Shown here in pieces: positions 1 to 4,839 of a stretch of DNA of 7,764 bases; position 1 is the first letter of the stretch, and each line of letters begins with the position of its first letter. The translations under genes were made by a program, and so were the position numbers. Under the pieces are notes generated by a model, which did no database searches, was not told where the DNA came from, and saw only the letters and a program-made list of their open reading frames with translations. The stretch spans positions 1-7,764 of the forward strand of contig JADGRS010000140.1 in the NCBI GenBank assembly GCA_017880705.1, given 5' to 3'. Origin of the DNA: Burkholderiales bacterium (GTDB lineage Bacteria; Pseudomonadota; Gammaproteobacteria; Burkholderiales; Usitatibacteraceae).

Positions 1-1
1 C

Positions 2-190
2 GACGTCACCGTCTACAACCGCACCGGCGCGAAGGCCGACGCGTGGGTGCAGAAGCACGGCGGAAGATCCGCGCCCACGCCGGCGGCCGCGGCGAAGGAC
101 GCCGACTTCGTGATGCTGATGGTCGGCAACGATAGCGACCTGCTGGAAGTCGCGCTCGGCAAGGAGGGCGCGTTGGCGGGAATGAAGAAG
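2..190 (+). pseudogene. 3-hydroxyisobutyrate dehydrogenase family, N-terminal fragment
   Basis: Part of the NAD(P)-binding Rossmann domain of a beta-hydroxyacid dehydrogenase (3-hydroxyisobutyrate dehydrogenase / tartronate semialdehyde reductase family, which oxidises or reduces short hydroxyacids using NAD(P)). The frame opens at base 2 with DVTVYNRTGAKADAW, the end of beta-2. The Arg after Asn in YNR is of the kind that often contacts the NADP phosphate. DADFVMLMVGND and GALAGMKK follow, as expected in the family. The start and the GxGxxG loop lie left of the window. Family similarity stops at about 182-190. The next residues (IRASAQT) are not dehydrogenase, and the frame runs into TGA at 707-709. 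The DAPVSGG region that should come next is missing. Its C-terminal partner is at about 697-1116. Family assignment is firm, the exact substrate is unknown, and the break point is accurate to about 10 bases. Confidence 0.85.
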
Positions 191-288
191 ATCAGGGCGA
201 GCGCACAGACGAGAACCATGATTCCGAGGATCAGCCCGTACTCGACCAGGCCCTGGCCCGCATCCCACTCCGGTTCCACGTGTCTCAT
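186..288 (-). pseudogene. Flp / type IVb pilin, 5' fragment
   Basis: Starting at the ATG complementary to 286-288, the product begins MRHVEPEWDAGQGLVEYG and continues into a hydrophobic run, LILGIMVLVCALALIFF. A short polar leader, then G followed by X4-E-Y (cleavage expected between G and QGLVEY), then a helix of about 20 hydrophobic residues is the hallmark of Flp/type IVb prepilins. These are processed by a TadV-type prepilin peptidase and assembled by the Tad machinery at the cell surface. Mature Flp pilins usually run well past this helix. Here the reading frame passes straight into the antisense of the dehydrogenase fragment and stops only at 13, so the 3' end is missing. The ribosome site is weak (GGGG about 12 bases upstream). 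No other tad/flp gene is in the window. The call rests on the leader motif plus the helix. Confidence 0.6.
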
Positions 289-317
289 CTTGACGCCGAG
301 CCCCGCGATTCCCGTCC

Positions 318-699
318 TCAACCGCCCGCCAGGGCGAAGACGACCTCCCGCCCCTCGTCTGCCAGCTCCGCTCGGACGCCGATGGTGTCGCAGCGCTGCT
401 GGATCTCGCGCCACGTGTTCGGTGGCAGGGAGAGTGGCTGTGTCGTGCGGGCAGATCGAGACGCCCGCGCCGCCCGCGTCTCTTCCATCATCGCCCGCAA
501 GGCCACCGGGATCTCCGGCTCGGCGACGCTCCTGCCCTTCTTGTCGGACTTCTCGGGCTTTTCCGGCACGAGGTAGTCCGTGTCGAGCTCGTCCGGCTGT
601 TCGACCTCGACCGCGTCCCGTCTGGCCGCGATCCGGGACTCGACCTTGTCCGGTGCCCACTCGAAGCGAATCGAGATGCGGTCCGGATGGCATGCCAGG
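318..699 (-). pseudogene. Unrecognised protein, C-terminal fragment
   Basis: A minus-strand frame ends at the TGA complementary to 318-320 and is open rightwards, but only up to about 699 is independent of the dehydrogenase gene. It encodes about 125 residues: near HPDRISIRFEWAPDKVESR at its truncated left end, a charged stretch (PEKPEKSDKKGRS), then PEIPVALRAMMEETRA and the tail ELADEGREVVFALAGG. The supporting signal is its consistent GC-rich third position, stronger than in the plus frames. I do not recognise the family and see no signal peptide or membrane segment. Its stop lies 29 bases before the pilin start, so the two may have been neighbours in a pilus-related operon before the rearrangement. 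That last point is inference only. Confidence 0.5.
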
Positions 700-1116
700 A
701 AGCCGGTGATGGACTCGTACGGCCGCGCCGTGACACTGATGGGCGAAGCGGGCGCGGGCCAGCTCACCAAGATGGTGAACCAGATCTGCATCGCGGGCCT
801 GGTGCAGGCTCTCTCCGAGGGGATCGCGTTCGCCGAGAAGGCGGGCCTCGACGCCGACCTCGTGCTCGACGTGATCTCCAAGGGCGCCGCGCAATCGTGG
901 CAGATGGAGAACCGCGGCAAGACGATGCACCAGCGCAAGTTCGATTTCGGCTTCGCGGTCGACTGGATGCGGAAGGACCTCGGCATCTGCCTCGAGGAGG
1001 CGAAGAGGAACGGCGCGAAGCTTCCGGTCACCGAGATCGTCGACAAGTTCTACGGCGACGTGCAGAAGTCCGGCGGCAAGCGCTGGGATACGTCGTCGCT
1101 CATCACCCGGCTTTAG
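697..1116 (+). pseudogene. 3-hydroxyisobutyrate dehydrogenase family, C-terminal fragment
   Basis: The all-helical C-terminal domain of the same enzyme family as the fragment at 2-190. It resumes at about KPVMDSYGRAVTLMG and contains the family signature GAGQLTKMVNQ, whose Lys (codon 769-771) is the expected catalytic lysine, with the following Asn. The tail FDFGFAVDWMRKDLGICLEEA and KLPVTEIVDKFY matches the usual C-terminal half, and the TAG stop is at 1114-1116. It is in a different frame from the N-terminal part, so no full enzyme can be made from this arrangement. A plus-strand frame is open from 580, but the codons before about 697 are foreign. The last bases overlap the ribosome-binding site of the GST gene, indicating that dehydrogenase and GST formed one operon. 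Confidence 0.85.
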
Positions 1117-1125
1117 GAGGAAACG

Positions 1126-1755
1126 ATGGCCATCAAGCTCTACTACGCGCCCGGCGCCTGCTCCTTGGCTTCGCACATCGCGATCGAGGAGGTCGGCGTT
1201 CCCTACGAGACGCAGAAGCTGAACCTCATGGAGGGCGACCAGCGCAAGCCCGAGTACCTGCGCCTCAACCCGCGCGGGCGCGTGCCGACGCTCGTCGTCG
1301 ACGACCACGTGCTCACCGAGAACGTCGGCATCCTCTCGTACTTCGGCGGCGGCTATCCCGCCGCGGGACTATGGCCGAAGAAGACGTGGGACCAGGCGAA
1401 GCTCATGTCCACTCTCGCGTGGCTCTCGAACACCGTGCACCCCGCGTACGGCCACATGGTGCGTCCGGCGCGCTACGTCGACGGCGACGCGGCGCAGGAG
1501 GCCGTGAAGGCCAAGGGCCGCGAGAATGTCTGGGGCTACCTCGAGGAGATCGACAAGCTGCTCGCGGGCCACAAGTGGGCCATCGCGAACCAGTACACCG
1601 TCGCCGATCCCTATCTTCTCGTCTTCTACCGCTGGGGCAACCGCGCGAAAATGCCCGTGCAAAGCCTCAAGAACTACACCGCCCTCGCGCAGCGCGTGAT
1701 GGCGCGCCCGGCGGTCAAGAAGGTGATGGCCGACGAAGGCATTACTCTCGACTGA
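1126..1755 (+). CDS. gst: Beta-class glutathione S-transferase
   Basis: A complete 209-residue cytosolic glutathione transferase, of normal length for the family. The thioredoxin-fold N-terminal domain (about 3-80) begins KLYYAPGACSLASHIAIEE; the Cys in ACSL (residue 12) is the beta-class catalytic cysteine that can form a mixed disulfide with glutathione. NPRGRVPTLVV carries the cis-Pro of the glutathione site, and LTENVGIL is the second glutathione-contact segment. The helical C-terminal domain (about 90-205) includes WLSNTVHPAYGHM and the folding motif around YTVADPYLLVFYRW. The substrate cannot be read from sequence; the family conjugates or reduces electrophiles. AGGAGG at 1115-1120 overlaps the stop codon of the upstream dehydrogenase fragment and lies five bases before the ATG, giving a confident start and suggesting translational coupling. 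A composite repeat begins six bases after its TGA. Confidence 0.95.
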   Translation: MAIKLYYAPGACSLASHIAIEEVGVPYETQKLNLMEGDQRKPEYLRLNPRGRVPTLVVDDHVLTENVGILSYFGGGYPAAGLWPKKTWDQAKLMSTLAWLSNTVHPAYGHMVRPARYVDGDAAQEAVKAKGRENVWGYLEEIDKLLAGHKWAIANQYTVADPYLLVFYRWGNRAKMPVQSLKNYTALAQRVMARPAVKKVMADEGITLD

Positions 1756-1760
1756 GGGAG
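1754..1760 (+). promoter_or_regulatory. Ribosome-binding site that fixes the VOC gene start
   Basis: GAGGGAG overlaps the GST stop codon and ends nine bases before the GTG at 1770-1772. That GTG is the only ordinary start codon in the VOC frame before its conserved domain. The Shine-Dalgarno sequence lies outside the repeat and the start codon lies inside it. Confidence 0.6.
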
Positions 1761-1851
1761 CGAAAACTGGTGTCAGCGAAAATTGGTGTCAGGTACGAAT
1801 TTTCGGGGACGGAGTCCCTCCTCGAAAATTCGTACCTGACACCAATTTTCG
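1761..1851. repeat. Composite inverted repeat, copy 1
   Basis: A perfect inverted repeat with 29-bp arms at 1777-1805 and 1823-1851, separated by 17 bases. The loop contains its own small hairpin, GGGAC-GGA-GTCCC (1806-1818). Each arm is also internally symmetrical, beginning CGAAAATT or CGAAAATTC and ending AATTTTCG, so alternative folds are possible. Immediately before it, 1761-1776 is a partial extra arm differing at one base; its 15-base core GAAAACTGGTGTCAG recurs exactly at 4754-4768 in copy 2. Two loci with a shared core and different inner sequences point to a dispersed, non-coding mobile family of REP or MITE type, possibly moved by a REP-associated tyrosine transposase elsewhere in the genome. 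That mobiliser is inference; none is in the window. The element separates the GST gene from the VOC domain and encodes the first residues of the latter. Confidence 0.9.
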
Positions 1852-2390
1852 ACCATCTGGTCGTTGCGGCGCGAACGCTGGAGGAGGGCGGCGCGTGGGT
1901 TGAGGAGAAGTTGGGCGTGGCGCCGGTGGCGGGGGGCAAGCATCCGACGATGGGCACGCACAATCGCCTCCTGCGCGTCGGGCCGCGCGAATTCCTCGAG
2001 GTGATCGCGATCGATCCTGAAGCGCCGCCGCCATCTCGCCCCCGCTGGTTCGACCTCGATTCGCCGCAGATGCGCGCGCGCCTCGAAGAGGGCCCCGCGT
2101 TGATCCACTGGGTCGAGCGCACCCCCGATCTCGAGGCGTCCCTGCGGGATCATTCCGAGCCGGTCGAGATTCTTTCGTTCTCGCGCGGGCCCTATCGCTG
2201 GCGCATGGGCGTGCCTCGCGACGGCCGGCGCCCGGGCCGCGGGAGCCTGCCCACGCTCATCCAGTGGGAAGGCTGCATGCACCCGGCCGATGGGCTCCCG
2301 GAGTCCGGCTGCCGGCTCGAAGGTTTCGCCCTGAATAACGGCCGTATCACGGCGGACTTTGCTACCGCCTCCGGAATGCGTACGATTTGA
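1770..2390 (+). CDS. Glyoxalase-like (VOC superfamily) protein
   Basis: Encodes 206 residues if started at GTG 1770. The recognisable domain begins at residue 27: FDHLVVAARTLEEGGAWVEE, then KHPTMGTHNRLL, FLEVIAIDPEAPPP and a second half with WRMGVPRDGRRPG and LPTLIQWEG. This is the pattern of the glyoxalase-like domain of the vicinal oxygen chelate fold. The His of FDHL and the Glu of FLEVIAI are candidate metal ligands by analogy with the superfamily. The reaction is unknown; such proteins are usually soluble and annotated only as glyoxalase-like. Residues 1-26 come from the inverted repeat, which is open in this frame. Between 1773 and 1848 no ATG, GTG or TTG occurs in frame; CTG at 1836 is the only weak alternative. 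The mRNA would place a 29-bp stem just after the start, so expression may be low. It probably once followed GST in one operon. Confidence 0.8.
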   Translation: MSAKIGVRYEFSGTESLLENSYLTPIFDHLVVAARTLEEGGAWVEEKLGVAPVAGGKHPTMGTHNRLLRVGPREFLEVIAIDPEAPPPSRPRWFDLDSPQMRARLEEGPALIHWVERTPDLEASLRDHSEPVEILSFSRGPYRWRMGVPRDGRRPGRGSLPTLIQWEGCMHPADGLPESGCRLEGFALNNGRITADFATASGMRTI

Positions 2391-2456
2391 GGTTCCCCCC
2401 GGAATAGCCCGCCGCCGGGATTGTTGATGCAGTATTAGCCGTCACTAATCGAGGTC

Positions 2457-2951
2457 ATGGACTACAACCTGATCGTCCCGTTCATTCCGAACTTGCGTCG
2501 TTACGCTCGCGCCCTGGTGGGCGACCGCGACGGGGCGGACGACCTGGTGCAGGACACCCTCGAGCGGGCGGTGCGGAAGTTCCACCTATGGCGCCCGGGC
2601 GATCTTCGCGCGTGGCTTTTCTCCATCATGCACAACGTGTTCGTGAACCAGCTGAAGGCGCGCAAGATCCCGTACGCGGTCGACATCGACGACATCGCGA
2701 TCGCGGCGCACGTCCCCACGGTGACGAGCGTGGATGTGCTCGACCTGCAGCGTTCGCTTCTCGCGCTCGCCCCCGAGCAGCGCGAGGTGGTCCTTCTCGT
2801 GGCGCTCGAGGACATGACCTATTCCGAGGTGAGCACGTCCCTCGGCATCCCCATCGGCACCGTCATGTCGCGCCTGTCGCGGGGGCGCGAGAAGCTGCGC
2901 CGCGCGATGAGCGGCGAGGCGACGCGCAGCGGCCTGAGGGTCGTCCAATGA
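2457..2951 (+). CDS. ECF-family RNA polymerase sigma factor
   Basis: A 164-residue extracytoplasmic-function sigma factor, of normal size for the group. Sigma region 2 spans about residues 9-70 (RRYARALVGDRDGADDLVQD, then LRAWLFSIMHN for core binding and -10 recognition). A linker follows, then region 4 at about 96-149 (LLALAPEQREVVLLVALEDM, helix-turn-helix TYSEVSTSLGIPIGTVMSRL) for the -35 element. It directs RNA polymerase to a stress regulon and would be held inactive by the membrane protein encoded next, with which it overlaps by ATGA. The ATG is the only possible start, because a TAG lies in frame at 2436-2438. GAGGT at 2451-2455 is only one base from the ATG, too close for a normal ribosome site. 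The signal sensed and the regulon cannot be read from this window. Confidence 0.95.
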   Translation: MDYNLIVPFIPNLRRYARALVGDRDGADDLVQDTLERAVRKFHLWRPGDLRAWLFSIMHNVFVNQLKARKIPYAVDIDDIAIAAHVPTVTSVDVLDLQRSLLALAPEQREVVLLVALEDMTYSEVSTSLGIPIGTVMSRLSRGREKLRRAMSGEATRSGLRVVQ

Positions 2952-3604
2952 CCGAGGAAGAGGACCGCATGGAATACGCGGAGCAGAACCGGCTGCTGCG
3001 GCGCCAGTTCGACACGATCCTCACGGAGCCGATCCCGGCGCGCATGTACCTGAAGCGCCCGGCGTGGCTCGACTACGCGCGCGCCGCCTCCTTCATCGCG
3101 ATCGGATTGGCGATCGGCCTCGCGCTGCCGATGCTGCGCCCCGCGCCGGCGCCGGCGCCCGTGGTGGTGAACACGACGACGCTCCCGATCCGCGCCGCGC
3201 GTGCGCACCTCGTCTATTCGCCCGAGGTGCGCCACCCCGTCGAGGTCGAGGCGAAGGACCAGGAGCACCTGGTGAAGTGGCTGTCGAAGCGCCTCGACAT
3301 GCAGCTGAGGATTCCGGTGCTCTCGAGCGAAGGCTTCGAGCTTCTCGGCGGGCGGCTCCTGCCGGGCAACGACGGGCCGGTCGCGCAGTTCATGTACCAG
3401 GAAGCGACCGGCAAGCGCCTCACGCTCTACGTCACGCGCCCCCACAAGGGCGATACGGTCACCGCATTCCGCTTCGCTCAGGAAGGCCCGGTCTCGGTGT
3501 TCTACTGGATCGATCGCGACTGCGGCTATGCGCTTTCCGGCGATATCGACAAGCCCGCTCTCGCGCGGATCGCCACCTCGGTCTACAAGCAGCTGGAGCC
3601 CTAG
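2948..3604 (+). CDS. Membrane anti-sigma-like protein
   Basis: A 218-residue protein whose ATG overlaps the sigma stop (ATGA), a typical sigma/anti-sigma arrangement. Residues 1-43 are cytoplasmic and charged (NRLLRRQFDTILTEPIPARM resembles the link between the sigma-binding region and the membrane in this family). One membrane helix lies at about 44-63 (ARAASFIAIGLAIGLALPML), followed by a Pro/Ala-rich spacer. The periplasmic part from about 80 includes GFELLGGRLLPGNDGPVAQFMY, RLTLYV, FRFAQEGPVSVFYWIDRDCGYALSG and ends VYKQLEP, the usual C-terminal module of proteobacterial anti-sigma factors next to ECF genes. The N-terminus is short and I see no HxxxCxxC zinc-binding motif. Two starts are possible: 2948 (GAGGG seven bases upstream) and 2969 (GAGGAAGAGG five bases upstream). 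It presumably sequesters the sigma factor at the inner membrane; this role is inferred. Confidence 0.85.
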   Translation: MTEEEDRMEYAEQNRLLRRQFDTILTEPIPARMYLKRPAWLDYARAASFIAIGLAIGLALPMLRPAPAPAPVVVNTTTLPIRAARAHLVYSPEVRHPVEVEAKDQEHLVKWLSKRLDMQLRIPVLSSEGFELLGGRLLPGNDGPVAQFMYQEATGKRLTLYVTRPHKGDTVTAFRFAQEGPVSVFYWIDRDCGYALSGDIDKPALARIATSVYKQLEP

Positions 3605-3626
3605 ATTGTTTCCGTTGTAATCGGCC

Positions 3627-3646
3627 GCTGTGACGCAAATCACAGC
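3627..3646. promoter_or_regulatory. CRP/FNR-family type operator palindrome
   Basis: Contains TGTGA (3629-3633), six bases, TCACA (3640-3644), an exact match to the CRP half-site consensus and spacing, extended to seven perfect bases per arm. With one mismatch the symmetry reaches 11 bases per arm (3623-3650). It lies 53 bases before the sensor gene ATG and just after the anti-sigma gene, so it most likely controls the sensor gene. The longer symmetry could also form an RNA hairpin ending the sigma/anti-sigma transcript, but there is no T run after it, which favours the operator reading. Confidence 0.6.
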
Positions 3647-3654
3647 CGCCCCGG

Positions 3655-3660
3655 GATAAT
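3655..3660 (+). promoter_or_regulatory. Possible -10 element of the sensor gene
   Basis: GATAAT matches five of six bases of TATAAT and lies 38 bases before the ATG. The matching -35 position (about 3632-3637) falls inside the CRP-type palindrome and does not resemble TTGACA. A regulator bound there would cover the -35 region, which suggests repression, unless the true start site differs. Confidence 0.3.
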
Positions 3661-3698
3661 GCGCTCACCCTGACCGATGGCGCCTCGCGGGACGTTTC

Positions 3699-4754
3699 AT
3701 GTCCGACAACGATAAACACGAGCACGCGGACCCCGCGCGGGGACCGTGGCCCGAGCCGCGCCTCAAGGCCTTGCAGGTCGACGAGCTCTACGCCCTGGCG
3801 CCATCGGCGACGGCGTTCTCGTACTTCGGCGCGCTCCTCACGCTCGGCGTCCTCATCCAGTCGGGCGAGATCGGCCGCGGCGCGATCTGGTTCCTGTGGG
3901 CCACCGCCGTCACCTTCTTCCGCTCGACGTGCATCGTCGCCTACCGCCGCCGCAGCCTGGACTCGGATCCGGAAGCGTGGGGACGCCTCGTGGTCGCGGC
4001 GAATTTCCTCGCGGGCGTGCAGTGGGGCGTCCTGGGGACGCTCCTCTTTCCCGAAGGCCCCGCGTACCTGCAGCTCTTCACGCTGATGGTCATCATCTGC
4101 TTCGTCGCGGGATCGGTCACCGCCTACGCCGCCGTCAAGGGCGCGCACGCGGCGCTTTCCATTCCGGCGACCGTGCCCACTTCGATCTACCTTTTCTTCG
4201 TGCAGGATGGGGTGCATTGGTACGAGGGGGTGATGGCGCTCTTCTTCTGCTTCGCGATCGTGTTTTTCGCGCGCCGGCTCCATCGCCATCTCGAGCAGGG
4301 CTTCCGCTTGCAGATCGAGCGCGACGATCTGCTGTCGGTCACGGGAATCCTCAACGAAAAGCTCGAGCGGGAGAATCGCGACCTCAGCCATCGCGTCGCC
4401 GTGCGCGGCGTCTCCGCCGAGAGCGCGCGCGAGCGCGCCGATCGCCTCCAGGCGCTCTTCGAGCGCTCGGCGCTGCCGCAGATCGAGTGCGACGCCGCGG
4501 GCAACGTCCTGGTCTGCAATCCCGCGGCCGAGCGCCTCTTCGGCCTGCGCCACGACGAGATCGCGGGCCGCTCGCTCACTATTTTCCTGCGGATCCCCGG
4601 CTCCGACGTGAAGTCGCTCGCCTCCGCGCCTCATGGGGAAATCTTCGATGTCGAGGCGCTTGGGCGCAACGGCGCCCGCAAGTGCCGCGCGAGCTTCACG
4701 CCGCTCCCCGCCACCGGCGACCGCCTCCCGGGCTTCGGAGTGGTGCTCGTCTAG
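3699..4754 (+). CDS. Six-helix membrane sensor with terminal PAS domain
   Basis: A 351-residue protein. A cytoplasmic lead of about 35 residues is followed by six predicted membrane helices (about 36-54, 61-81, 95-117, 122-146, 150-168, 174-193) resembling the integral-membrane input modules of histidine kinases and diguanylate cyclases. A charged helical or coiled-coil linker follows (about 195-255: IERDDLLSVTGILNEKLERE, then ESARERADRLQALFERSA). A PAS domain fills about 247-351, with QIECDAAGNVLVCNPAAERLF and the last strand at GFGVVLV. No kinase, GGDEF, EAL or other output domain follows: TAG comes straight after that strand and the next base begins an inverted repeat. It is either a stand-alone sensor acting through a partner, or a signalling protein truncated by the repeat. 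The start has a modest GCGGGA six bases upstream, with a CRP-type site further up. The ligand is unknown. Confidence 0.8.
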   Translation: MSDNDKHEHADPARGPWPEPRLKALQVDELYALAPSATAFSYFGALLTLGVLIQSGEIGRGAIWFLWATAVTFFRSTCIVAYRRRSLDSDPEAWGRLVVAANFLAGVQWGVLGTLLFPEGPAYLQLFTLMVIICFVAGSVTAYAAVKGAHAALSIPATVPTSIYLFFVQDGVHWYEGVMALFFCFAIVFFARRLHRHLEQGFRLQIERDDLLSVTGILNEKLERENRDLSHRVAVRGVSAESARERADRLQALFERSALPQIECDAAGNVLVCNPAAERLFGLRHDEIAGRSLTIFLRIPGSDVKSLASAPHGEIFDVEALGRNGARKCRASFTPLPATGDRLPGFGVVLV

Positions 4755-4813
4755 AAAACTGGTGTCAGAGACCAATTTCCGCCTAGCGAAAATTGGTCTC
4801 TGACACCAGTTTT
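4755..4813. repeat. Inverted repeat, copy 2 of the dispersed family
   Basis: Arms of 27 bases (4755-4781 and 4787-4813) with one mismatch and a five-base loop, CCTAG. The left arm begins AAAACTGGTGTCAG, the same core as in copy 1, and continues into AGAGACCAATTT, whereas copy 1 continues with a different inner sequence. It starts on the base after the sensor stop codon and ends six bases before the first possible hrpA ATG. The long stem with a T run at its right foot could also end transcription from the sensor gene; this is possible but unproven. Confidence 0.9.
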
Positions 4814-4818
4814 GTAAG

Positions 4819-4839
4819 ATGGAGGCCTGCAGCCTCCAT
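4819..4839 (+). promoter_or_regulatory. Hairpin over the hrpA ribosome-binding region
   Basis: ATGGAGGC and GCCTCCAT form a perfect eight-base stem around the loop CTGCA, ending on the base before the hrpA ATG at 4840. The 5' arm contains GGAGG (4821-4825), the only strong Shine-Dalgarno-like sequence near the start, 14 bases before that ATG, so folding would hide it. The arm also contains an in-frame ATG at 4819; starting there would add MEACSLH to HrpA with only a weak ribosome site. The hairpin sits five bases after inverted repeat copy 2. Confidence 0.5.

Larger units (their letters stand above)
186..699. other. Foreign block replacing the middle of the dehydrogenase gene
   Basis: Between the two dehydrogenase fragments lies about 510 bases with no resemblance to that family. 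Its coding signal is on the minus strand: high GC at third positions in the frame ending at 318, then a pilin start at 288. The family normally has about 60 codons between GALAGMKK and KPVMDSYGRA, so roughly 175 bases were lost and about 510 gained. Both junctions cut genes on both sides: pilin and dehydrogenase at the left, an unknown gene and dehydrogenase at the right. I see no transposase, terminal inverted repeats or target-site duplication. Possible explanations are illegitimate recombination, or an assembly or gap-filling error. The sequence alone cannot decide between them. Confidence 0.7.

Noticed and set aside
186..699. Foreign block as an insertion sequence
   Set aside because: No transposase reading frame, terminal inverted repeats or direct target repeats are visible, and host codons are missing.
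13..1308. Long minus-strand open frame of 431 codons
   Set aside because: Apart from the pilin start near 186-288 it is antisense to the dehydrogenase fragments and the GST; Arg/Leu/Asp-rich composition is typical of a GC-rich shadow frame.
687..1769. Plus-strand frame open from 687 into the VOC gene, suggesting a 567-residue protein
   Set aside because: Up to about 1755 it is an out-of-frame reading of the dehydrogenase fragment and GST genes; only the part from GTG 1770 shows a protein family.
1761..1851. Repeated units as a CRISPR or tandem array
   Set aside because: Only one complete inverted repeat plus a partial arm, with no regular spacers.
2391..2456. ECF-type self-activating promoter (GGAAT-like -35) upstream of the sigma gene
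   Set aside because: GGAATA occurs at 2401-2406, but no suitable -10 lies at the expected spacing.
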